DNA of 64,000 nucleotides. It comes from Mariprofundus sp. KV (lineage in GTDB: Bacteria > Pseudomonadota > Zetaproteobacteria > Mariprofundales > Mariprofundaceae). The notes under the pieces are model-generated. The model was not told the origin of the DNA. It worked only from the letters and a program-made list of their open reading frames with translations, and made no database searches. Positions 27,132 through 34,654 of the stretch are shown here, piece after piece (position 1 is the stretch's first letter; the number at the start of each line of letters is the position of its first letter). Made by a program: the position numbers and the translations under genes. The DNA lies in the NCBI RefSeq assembly GCF_013387475.1, contig NZ_VWNB01000008.1, forward strand, positions 90,857 through 154,856, given 5' to 3'.

Positions 27132-28152
27132 CTTTGTCGGTGACCCCGGCGCTCTCAAAGGTGGCCATCTCATTATGCAGGGCAATGGCCGACTGTAAGA
27201 GCGGCACAATCAGTGCCGCACCGGAACCTTCACCAAGGCGCATCTCAAAATTGATCAGTGCCTCAAGGCGAAGTGCTTTAAGTGCCAGAGCATGGCCATT
27301 CTCATGTGATATGTGGCTGGCCAGCATCCAGTTGATCACTTCCGGTTCAATGATCCGGGCTGCAAGTGCTGCAGCCGATGCGATAAAACCATCAATGATA
27401 ACAGGTACGCCTGACTCGGCCGCTTGCAGGTAGAAACCTGCCATGGCTGCAATCTCCAGACCGCCAACCTCTTGCAGCAGCTGGTTGTCTGTATAGCCGG
27501 AGATGCGTGTTAGTGCCCCTTTAACGACATCCACCTTCAGGTTGCGCCCCTTCTCATCAACACCGGTACCGAAACCGACCACGCTTTCAGCCATTGCCCC
27601 GGTGGCTCTGCAGATGATGCAGGCCGACGCTGTGGTGTTACCGATCCCCATATCACCGGCAATCAGCAGGTTGGCACCAGCTGCAATCGCCGCTTTTGCC
27701 TCGGCTTTGCCGACGGCAATGGCAGCCGCGCACTCGGCTTCACTCATCGCCGCTTCACGTAGCAGGTTGGCTGTGCCGGGCTTCACCTTTTGATGACTGA
27801 TGCCATCAAAGCCCGTGAGGTCGGACACAACGCCGACATCTACAATCGAGAGATTTGCACCGCACTGTTTTGCCAGCACATTGATGGCAGCACCACCGCG
27901 TGCGAAATTCTTCACCATCTCGCCGGTCACCACAGAGGGATAGGCGGAGACACCCTCTTCGCAAACGCCATGATCGGCAGCAAACACAGCAATATGTGGC
28001 TGCAAAGTATCGGGCAAAACCTTGCCCTGACGGGCGGCGAACCAGCAGGAGATATCTTCCAGACGTCCGAGTGCACCACGCGGCTTGGTCAGGTTATTCT
28101 GGTGGTCTCGTGCCTGCTGTTCGGTCTCGATATTGATGGCAGCTACATGCAC
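27124..28152 (-). CDS. cobT: Nicotinate-nucleotide--dimethylbenzimidazole phosphoribosyltransferase
   Basis: A 342-residue CobT that activates the lower ligand to alpha-ribazole phosphate. NLTKPRGALGRLEDI at the start, FAADHGVCEEGVSAYP, GDMGIGNTTASA, and RLGEGSGAALIVPLLQSA with the catalytic Glu near 317 match the family. It begins with GTG, overlapping the cobU stop as TAGTG. Its substrate dimethylbenzimidazole would come from bluB in the same operon. Confidence 0.95.
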   Translation of the reverse strand: MHVAAINIETEQQARDHQNNLTKPRGALGRLEDISCWFAARQGKVLPDTLQPHIAVFAADHGVCEEGVSAYPSVVTGEMVKNFARGGAAINVLAKQCGANLSIVDVGVVSDLTGFDGISHQKVKPGTANLLREAAMSEAECAAAIAVGKAEAKAAIAAGANLLIAGDMGIGNTTASACIICRATGAMAESVVGFGTGVDEKGRNLKVDVVKGALTRISGYTDNQLLQEVGGLEIAAMAGFYLQAAESGVPVIIDGFIASAAALAARIIEPEVINWMLASHISHENGHALALKALRLEALINFEMRLGEGSGAALIVPLLQSAIALHNEMATFESAGVTDKDE

Positions 28153-28691
28153 TATTTATCATCCCCTTTCAGGCTGTTTTGTTTCAAACAGATTGGCAGA
28201 CCTGCGGCAATAAACTCTACACGATCAGCCAGCGCTGCAATGCGCTGATTCAGTCGCCCCTGCGCATCGCGGAAAAGACGACCTTCCGGGCTCTCCGGAA
28301 CAACACCCATGCCGACCTCATTGGCCACCAGAATCACGTTGCCTGCCAGTCCGGGCAGCAGCTCACAGAGACGATCCGCCTCCTGTTCAATATCTCTGCC
28401 ACCAAAGATCAGATTGGATATCCAGAGGGTGAGGCAGTCAATCAACACAACACTCTCAGGACCATCCGCTGCTTGCAAAACAGCAGTAAGATTCAGCTCC
28501 TCCTCAATCAGCTGCCAGTGATCGCCGCGCTCATGGCGGTGGTGCTCAATGCGATCTAACCATTCGTGATCGTTATCAATCAGTGGCGCTGTGGCGACAT
28601 AGATTGGGGTTTCACTGAGTTCAGTGGCGATGGCTTCAGCACGGCGGCTTTTGCCACTGCGGGCACCACCGAGAATCAGAGTTATCGGCAT
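28152..28691 (-). CDS. cobU: Adenosylcobinamide kinase/guanylyltransferase
   Basis: A 179-residue bifunctional CobU. P-loop GGARSGKS at residues 8-15, YVATAPLIDNDHEWLDRIEHHRHERG with the guanylylated His region, LIDCLTLWISNL, and VANEVGMGVVPE are typical. It phosphorylates adenosylcobinamide and makes the GDP adduct used by CobS. Its start overlaps the cobQ end by ten bases. Confidence 0.95.
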   Translation of the reverse strand: MPITLILGGARSGKSRRAEAIATELSETPIYVATAPLIDNDHEWLDRIEHHRHERGDHWQLIEEELNLTAVLQAADGPESVVLIDCLTLWISNLIFGGRDIEQEADRLCELLPGLAGNVILVANEVGMGVVPESPEGRLFRDAQGRLNQRIAALADRVEFIAAGLPICLKQNSLKGDDK

Positions 28692-30115
28692 GATGGCCTC
28701 CTTAATAGTGGCTCAAGTAGTTCAGGTTTGATCGCCTTCTCCATAGCATCGGCCAGCAGATCAAGCGAGGCAAGCGTGCGCTCGTGCTGATCTCTGCCAT
28801 TGCTGGCAGCAAAACCGATTCCGGCCAACCAGGCCTTGCGAAAGCCTCCCTGCTCGAAGAGCCCGTGCAGATAAGTTCCCCACACCAGCCCGTCCTCAGA
28901 TTTTGCTGCAAACGGGAAGAGTGTTGCATCACTGTCGGATTCACCGTGATGGATCTCGTAGCCGGTGACGCGCGCATCGTTGAAGCAGGGAGAGGATTGA
29001 TCTACTTGTCGCAGAGTCTTCTCGGTGCGCATGGTGGTTGAAAGCGGCAACCACCCCAACCCCTCTGCACTGCCACCCTCTACACCATCATCCTCAATGG
29101 CTCTGCCGAGCATCTGCATGCCGCCGCAGATACCGAGCAGTTTGCCGCCATAGCGCAGATGGCGTTGCAGGGCAGGAACAAAGCCCTGATCTCGCAACCA
29201 GCTCAGGTCGGAAGCAACATGTTTGGAGCCGGGCAGGATAATCAGGTCGGCAGGCGTTAACTCATCAGGGGAACGGATGAAGCGCAGGCGAATCTTCTCC
29301 TCCGAAGCCAGTGGATCGATGTCATCACTATTGGACATTCTGGGATAAGCGATGACGGCAATGTTCAGGCGGTCGCTTCCGGCACTATCAATACCGATAT
29401 GTCGGAAAGGGGCATCCTCTTCCGGCAGCTCAAGTGCAAGCCAGGGGATCACACCAGCAACCGGGCGCGCTGTTTTCTGCTCAAGCCAGATCAGTGCATC
29501 ATCAAGCAGGGCAAGATTGCCGCGAAAGCGGTTGATCAGCAGCGCTTTGACGCGAGCATTTTCGGTTGCCGATAGGATACCGAGTGAGCCGGTAAGGGCG
29601 GCAAATACGCCACCGCAATCGATATCGCCGACCAGCCATACCGGCACATCAGCCGCCTCGGCAAAACCCATGTTGGCGATATCACCCTCGCGCAGGTTGG
29701 GCTCGGCAGGCGAGCCTGCCCCTTCAATAATCACCACATCGTAATCTGCCTGCAGTTTGGAAAATGACTCCAGTACCATCTGCATCCAGCCGATACGATC
29801 CTCACGGAAACGTTTGGCATGCAGCTCTCCAACCACCTTGCCGCGCACCACCAGCTGCGCCTTCTCATCAGCCTCGGGTTTGATCAATACAGGATTCATG
29901 TGAACGCTTGGTTCAATGCCGCAAGCGATGGCCTGTAGTGCCTGAGCCCGACCGATCTCGCCACCATCAATGGTGACAGCCGCATTGTTGCTCATGTTCT
30001 GTGGTTTGAACGGGGCGACAGAGACGCCGTTGCGGGCCAGTAGTCTGCACAGGCCAGCCACCAGTACCGATTTGCCGACTCCTGAGGCGGTGCCCTGAAT
30101 CATCAGGCTATTCAT
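28682..30115 (-). CDS. cobQ: Adenosylcobyric acid synthase (glutamine-hydrolysing)
   Basis: A 477-residue CobQ/CbiP with an N-terminal dethiobiotin-synthetase-like ATP domain (MIQGTASGVGKSVLVAGLCR, FKPQNMSNNAAVT) and a C-terminal class-I-like glutaminase domain (GKLLGICGGMQMLGRA with the Cys near 330, VTGYEIHHGES with the His). It amidates the b, d, e and g side chains of the corrin ring. Normal length, all motifs present. Overlaps bluB by four bases (ATGA). Confidence 0.95.
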   Translation of the reverse strand: MNSLMIQGTASGVGKSVLVAGLCRLLARNGVSVAPFKPQNMSNNAAVTIDGGEIGRAQALQAIACGIEPSVHMNPVLIKPEADEKAQLVVRGKVVGELHAKRFREDRIGWMQMVLESFSKLQADYDVVIIEGAGSPAEPNLREGDIANMGFAEAADVPVWLVGDIDCGGVFAALTGSLGILSATENARVKALLINRFRGNLALLDDALIWLEQKTARPVAGVIPWLALELPEEDAPFRHIGIDSAGSDRLNIAVIAYPRMSNSDDIDPLASEEKIRLRFIRSPDELTPADLIILPGSKHVASDLSWLRDQGFVPALQRHLRYGGKLLGICGGMQMLGRAIEDDGVEGGSAEGLGWLPLSTTMRTEKTLRQVDQSSPCFNDARVTGYEIHHGESDSDATLFPFAAKSEDGLVWGTYLHGLFEQGGFRKAWLAGIGFAASNGRDQHERTLASLDLLADAMEKAIKPELLEPLLRRPSCR

Positions 30116-30768
30116 AGCGGGTAGGAGTCCTCTGCTAAAACTACATCCATCGCTTCACGGTTGCGCCAGCCTTCGCTTTCAAGCAGGGGTTTGTCATAAA
30201 AAGTTTTTACCGGGCCGAGGCAGAGCAGGGCAATCGGTTTACTACCTTCAGGACAGTTCAGCAATGTAGCCACATCGCCAGGTTCAAAGAAAGAGACCCA
30301 ACCCATGCCAAGATTTTCAGCACGGGCTGCCAGCCACATATTCTCAATTGCACAGGAGGTGGAGCAGAGCGCCATCTCTTCAGGCATGGTGCGACGGCCA
30401 AACAGCGTTCCATCATCGGGAGCCAGTACGACGGCAATCAGTTCGGCGCAATCTCGAATGCCCTCCACCTTAAGACGCATAAACTCGGCTTTGCGCGCAT
30501 CCATCTGCTCCGATGTGCGCAGCTTCTCCTGCTCAACCAGTGTGACCAGCTGCTCTCTCAGTGGGTTGCTTGTGATGCGCACAAACCGCCACGGCTGCAT
30601 GAATCCGACAGACGGGGCGGCATGACCGGCGGCAAGGATGCGTGCCAGCGCCTCTGCCTCCACGCTGCCGCCACTAAAGTGGCGCATGTCGCGGCGTGCG
30701 TGGATCACCCGGTAGATGATATCCCGTTCAGATTCTGAGAATGCTTGTTGTTTAACGTGCTCACTCAT
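30112..30768 (-). CDS. bluB: 5,6-Dimethylbenzimidazole synthase
   Basis: A 218-residue BluB of the nitroreductase-like flavin fold; it cuts reduced FMN with O2 to yield the B12 lower ligand. VIHARRDMRHFSGGSVEAEAL, AGHAAPSVGFMQPWRFVRI and MGWVSFFEPGDVATLLNCPEG are characteristic and differ from ordinary nitroreductases. The reaction needs oxygen, implying the ligand is made aerobically even though the chelatase type suggests early cobalt insertion. It overlaps btuF by eight bases. Confidence 0.94.
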   Translation of the reverse strand: MSEHVKQQAFSESERDIIYRVIHARRDMRHFSGGSVEAEALARILAAGHAAPSVGFMQPWRFVRITSNPLREQLVTLVEQEKLRTSEQMDARKAEFMRLKVEGIRDCAELIAVVLAPDDGTLFGRRTMPEEMALCSTSCAIENMWLAARAENLGMGWVSFFEPGDVATLLNCPEGSKPIALLCLGPVKTFYDKPLLESEGWRNREAMDVVLAEDSYPL

Positions 30769-31564
30769 CAGCGCTCTCCTGTAGTGCCTTTTGTAATAGC
30801 TCTAACCCATCCAGAAGACGCGGGCCGGGGCGGTGCAGTATATCCGGATCAATGGCTACAAAACGGACCTTGCCGCCTCCTAACCACTTCTCCCAAAAAA
30901 TTCTGCGCTCTGCAATGGATCGCTTCTCAATCGGAATAACGATCAACTCAGGTTTGGCTCTGATCACTGACTCGATATTTACATGCGCTGTTTCGATATC
31001 GATACCGGCAAAGATATTTCTGCCTCCGGCCTCGTGGATTAGATCACTGATAAAACTGGGGCCACCGGCAGTCAGTAGCGGATCATGCCACACCTCATAA
31101 AAGACAGCTGTCTCAGAGCGCGGTCGGCTGCGTACCTGCTGCAGGCGTTGACGCAGCTGAGCAACCAGTTTGCCTGCCTCGGCAGTGTGACGGGTCAACT
31201 CACCCAGCTTGAGCATGTCGTCAAACATGCTTTCAAAGCTGTCGGGATTGGAGACCACTGTCCGGACTCCCATCTTCTCCAGTACCTCGATCCCCACAAC
31301 ATTGCGACTCATCACGATGGCCAGATCAGGTTTCAGGCGCAGTGCAGCCTCAACATTGATGCGCTCATAACTGCCGATACGCGGTAGCTGTTTTGCCTCT
31401 GCAGGATAGTCGCAGTAGGAGACAGCTCCGACCAGTTGCGCTTGAGCACCAATGGCATAGATCATCTCACAGGCATGCGGAGTGAGTGCCAGAATGCGTT
31501 GCGCCATAGCCGTAGCGGGAAGCAGCAGGGCAGCCAATAGCAGGGGGAAAAGAAGACGTTTCAT
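30761..31564 (-). CDS. btuF: Cobalamin-binding periplasmic protein (BtuF-like)
   Basis: A 267-residue helical-backbone substrate-binding protein. Signal peptide MKRLLFPLLLAALLLPATAMA, then RILALTPHACEMIYAIGAQAQLVGAVSYCDYP, LKPDLAIVMS and WHDPLLTAGGPSFISDLIHEAGG, the standard BtuF/FecB-type features including the Pro/His region that recognises cobalamin. It would deliver B12 from the outer-membrane receptor to btuC-btuD. Four-base overlap with tonB (ATGA). Confidence 0.92.
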   Translation of the reverse strand: MKRLLFPLLLAALLLPATAMAQRILALTPHACEMIYAIGAQAQLVGAVSYCDYPAEAKQLPRIGSYERINVEAALRLKPDLAIVMSRNVVGIEVLEKMGVRTVVSNPDSFESMFDDMLKLGELTRHTAEAGKLVAQLRQRLQQVRSRPRSETAVFYEVWHDPLLTAGGPSFISDLIHEAGGRNIFAGIDIETAHVNIESVIRAKPELIVIPIEKRSIAERRIFWEKWLGGGKVRFVAIDPDILHRPGPRLLDGLELLQKALQESADE

Positions 31565-32205
31565 TGCAGTTTAAACTCAACGGGAAGGCGATAGGTGCCA
31601 TTGGCCAGCGGTAGGTGATCGATGGCCCGGATGCCACGCATGGCAGCACGATCAAGCAGGCTGTGGCCGGATGAGAGTGAGAGATCCAGCCGTGCCAGTT
31701 TCTGCTCATGTACGGCAAGGTTAAACATGGCGTTGCCCTGCCACCCTTTGCGGCGTGCCTTACGGGGATAACTGATGTGGGAGAGGATCATCTGCTGCAC
31801 GTCAGACGGCATGCTGGCACCAGTAGCGGCATGACTTTCAGGCTCAACTACAACTGTAGTTTTTACAACTTCCGGAGACTGTTTCAACGCCTGTGGGGTT
31901 GTTTTTTGCGGACGCTCGGGCAGCGGTGATTCGGCCAACTCCTTTATCTCTTTATGCACGATTGGTGCAACTGCAGGGGTGATCTGTTTTGTCTGCTTTT
32001 GAGGTGCAGCTGCTTTTGCCTGCGGTGTTGCGGTCTGCTCGGGACTCTCTGCTTTTTTGACCAGTTCGACCTGCAGGGTGGCACCCTCGTCAGTTTGAAT
32101 GTGTAGCGTGTCGTTTTGAGCCAACAGCTGAAAAGCGAGCATATGCAGGCCAGCGGCAGCTACAAAAGCAGCTGCCAGCCGACCGGATCGATGCAGGTTG
32201 ATCAG
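31561..32205 (-). CDS. tonB: TonB-like energy transducer, probable CTG start
   Basis: TonB couples proton-motive force to outer-membrane receptors. The first ATG (32142) lies in the middle of the membrane anchor. In-frame upstream codons continue NLHRSGRLAAAFVAAAGLH, the normal TonB anchor. The best start is CTG at 32205, which overlaps the btuB stop as CTGA and has GGGAG seven bases upstream. That gives about 214 residues: anchor, Pro/Lys/Gln-rich spacer, and a C-terminal TonB domain (ISYPRKARRKGWQGNAMFNLAV). No exbB or exbD nearby. Start choice is inferred, family assignment is firm. Confidence 0.85.
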   Translation of the reverse strand: MINLHRSGRLAAAFVAAAGLHMLAFQLLAQNDTLHIQTDEGATLQVELVKKAESPEQTATPQAKAAAPQKQTKQITPAVAPIVHKEIKELAESPLPERPQKTTPQALKQSPEVVKTTVVVEPESHAATGASMPSDVQQMILSHISYPRKARRKGWQGNAMFNLAVHEQKLARLDLSLSSGHSLLDRAAMRGIRAIDHLPLANGTYRLPVEFKLQ

Positions 32206-34067
32206 AAGGTTGCTCCCAGACCTGCGTACCAGACGCGTCCGGCCACACCGTAACCGGCCGCCTCCTCATACTTCTTATCTTCGACGTTGTTTACCCGTGC
32301 TGTCAGCTCCCATGTCTCATTAACATGCAAGCGGGCACGCAGGTCCGTTTTACGGTAACTGGCCAGGTAGGCGGCATTGTTCGGGCTGGAGAAGCGTGGC
32401 CCGACAATGGCCAGATTGCCCTCCAGATTAAGCGGGCCGATATCGATGCCGAGCAGAATATTGCCACTCTCTTTGGGGCGACGGGCTAACCAGGTCTCGT
32501 TAGAGGAGTCCCTCGCCATCAGATAACTCCAGTTAGCCTGCAGATAGGCCCCGGAATAACTCACTCTGCCGCTGATCTCCAGACCGCGGCTGCGCGCTTT
32601 GTTCACATTCGATGGAATCCATGTGAATGATCCGGGGGTGATCGGGGCCCAGGCGATCAGATCGCGAAATGATTGATCAAACCATGTGGCGCTTAAACCG
32701 CCCTGCAGCTGATCACTGCTGTAATCATAAGCGATGCCTGCATCCCAGCCCTTGCTGGTTTCGGGTTTCAGGTTGGCATTGCCCACGGCCGGCCAGTAGA
32801 GATCATTGATGGAGGGGGCCTTGAAACCGGTACCGTAGTTCCCCGAAATTTTCAGGCCGGTAAGCGGATGCAACACTGCACCTGTATGCCAGGTGGATTT
32901 GTTGGCCGAGTTGATCAGGCCGCTATTGCGGTCGTGGCGCAGTGAGCCGTTGAGATCAAGCAGCTCACTATGCCATGAGAGGGCGGCGAATCCCGCACTC
33001 TGCTTTAACACCTTGTTGAGTGGCGCAAGCGGATTGACGGCGCGATCAGCATGATAATCCAGCCCGAAGAGCAGAGAGAAGTCGGCCAACTCAATATGGT
33101 TCTGCCAGTTCAGCTGTTTGATGGTGGTGTGGATGTCGGAGTTGTTGGCTGCATTGGCGGGATCATAACCGGTCATATCATCAGCTGAGCGGGAGAGTTG
33201 CAGGCTACTCTCCCAGCTATCCATGATCGGATAGCTCACTTTAAGGCTGTAGATCGACTGCCGGGATGTAGAGCTCCAGTTCAGTGTGTCTGCCAGTACC
33301 CAGCCGCCATCCAGACTGTTTTTACCCTCTGACTGGCGGGCGGTAAAAGAGATCGTGCCGTCACCAAGCTCCATCTCGATACGACCGGAGATCTGGCTCT
33401 GTCGATAGGGGTCGGTTTCTGTACCTGCGGCCGCAACTGAGACACCGTCGGTACGCTGTCCTGCAGCAGTCAGGGCATAGCTGATGCCATTCTCGGTTGA
33501 TCCTGATACCTGCATGCTGCCACTGGATGAGGCCAGTCCACCGGCTTCACCATGAATGCGGACTTTGGTTTTACCTTCACCTGTTTTGGTGAAAATCTGA
33601 ATGACGCCACTCATGGCATCAGCACCGTAGAGTGATGATTGTGGGCCTCGCACGATCTCAATGCGCTCAATATCTTCCGGTGACATCAGCCCCCAGTCGA
33701 AGGCACCGGTTGAGGCTGCACCTACGCGTACGCCATCAATCAGCACCAGCACATGGCCGCTATTACCGCCGCGCATATAGAGTGAGGTTGATTTACCGGG
33801 GCCACCTGTTGTCGAACTGTTGATACCCGCCTGCCTGCGCAGCAGTTCAACGACGGTGGTTGCCTGTGCTTTTTTGATCTCCTCTTCATGAATGATAGTG
33901 ATATCGGCTGAGACCCTGGCCGGATCTTCTGCGATCCTGCCTGCTGTAACGACCACGGTTGGCAGTGCCTCTTCGGCCTGTAGTGGGCTGGAGGCTGCCA
34001 GGCCTGCCGCCATAAGCAGCATCGATGTGATGATTGTTGTTCGTTTTTTTGAGGGCTGAATAGCCAT
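32202..34067 (-). CDS. btuB: TonB-dependent cobalamin receptor
   Basis: A 621-residue outer-membrane receptor. Signal peptide (MAIQPSKK then a hydrophobic stretch, cut near SPLQA), a TonB box LPTVVVTAGR, a plug domain (GGPGKSTSLYMRGGNSGHVLVLIDGVRV) and a 22-strand barrel ending in Phe (GLGATF). The ATG at 34067 follows AAGGAAGAAG; ten extra codons to 34097 are unlikely. The riboswitch upstream and B12 genes downstream make cobalamin the expected ligand, which the barrel sequence alone would not tell. Confidence 0.92.
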   Translation of the reverse strand: MAIQPSKKRTTIITSMLLMAAGLAASSPLQAEEALPTVVVTAGRIAEDPARVSADITIIHEEEIKKAQATTVVELLRRQAGINSSTTGGPGKSTSLYMRGGNSGHVLVLIDGVRVGAASTGAFDWGLMSPEDIERIEIVRGPQSSLYGADAMSGVIQIFTKTGEGKTKVRIHGEAGGLASSSGSMQVSGSTENGISYALTAAGQRTDGVSVAAAGTETDPYRQSQISGRIEMELGDGTISFTARQSEGKNSLDGGWVLADTLNWSSTSRQSIYSLKVSYPIMDSWESSLQLSRSADDMTGYDPANAANNSDIHTTIKQLNWQNHIELADFSLLFGLDYHADRAVNPLAPLNKVLKQSAGFAALSWHSELLDLNGSLRHDRNSGLINSANKSTWHTGAVLHPLTGLKISGNYGTGFKAPSINDLYWPAVGNANLKPETSKGWDAGIAYDYSSDQLQGGLSATWFDQSFRDLIAWAPITPGSFTWIPSNVNKARSRGLEISGRVSYSGAYLQANWSYLMARDSSNETWLARRPKESGNILLGIDIGPLNLEGNLAIVGPRFSSPNNAAYLASYRKTDLRARLHVNETWELTARVNNVEDKKYEEAAGYGVAGRVWYAGLGATF

Positions 34068-34214
34068 ATTCTTCTTCCTTTCGCGCCCGCCGCGCATTGT
34101 TAAGTTTTGGCGGTAGAAGCTCTGGAAGAATGGTTGCGGGAAGAGGGGGCAATGGTGCTGCCATCAACGCCGGCAACACCCCCCTCCGAGGCCTCAAACC
34201 GATGGCATATCTCT

Positions 34215-34330
34215 GGCACCTGCTTTTTTCTCTCCCGCTACGTTGCTCTGCTGCTCAAATGCTCACATACAGTAAGTATGCTCCGCTTTTGCGCTGCTCG
34301 CGCCTTGCTGGAAAGCAAAAATCAGATGCC
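34215..34330. repeat. 116-bp imperfect palindrome in the btuB leader
   Basis: The two halves are imperfect inverted copies about a centre at 34272: the ends read GGCACCTG and CAGATGCC, then TTTTTT/AAAAA blocks, and the middle is CATAC-AGTAA-GTATG. On the minus-strand transcript it lies between the riboswitch aptamer and btuB and would fold into one long hairpin. It could be a non-autonomous mobile palindrome or a terminator/expression element. The rest of the leader, 34068-34214, shows only the ribosome-binding site. Confidence 0.75.
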
Positions 34331-34349
34331 TGCAAGTATTGCAGACATA

Positions 34350-34548
34350 CCGTGCTTGAGGCCGGTCTCCTGGCTTGCCGTCATCCGCGGCTGCTCTCCT
34401 TCCCGGTCTCCCAGTGGATTCGAACAGCGTTGTCAGGCCTACAGTAGCGGGGGCTGCGCCGGAATTGGTGAATGATTATAGCAATCAAATACCGCACCGG
34501 ACTTCCCGTTTCACCCGTGGTCGAATGACCATTTGGGCACCTAAAGCG
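34350..34548 (-). ncRNA. Cobalamin riboswitch
   Basis: On the minus strand the conserved parts appear in order: GGTGCCC at the 5' end, CGGGTGAAACGGGAA, GCGCAGCCCCCGCTACTGTA, CCACTGGGAGACCGGGAAGG, and the B12 box AAGCCAGGAGACCGGCC at about 34361-34377. Together these are the classic adenosylcobalamin aptamer. It sits 280 bases before btuB and should repress the whole operon when B12 is ample. The expression platform is not obvious; the adjoining 116-bp palindrome is a candidate. Confidence 0.96.
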
Positions 34549-34654
34549 GTGTGAACACTAGCTCCACAGAGAAGCTGCGTCTATTCAGATGTAGGCAGTA
34601 CCTCTCTGTTTGACAGAGATTGAGGAAGTGCTCTTCGAGCCGGCTGAAAACGGG

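Noticed and set aside
34097..34475. Plus-strand frames over the btuB leader
   Set aside because: They are antisense translations of the cobalamin riboswitch and palindrome; no ribosome site and the RNA structure explains the sequence.
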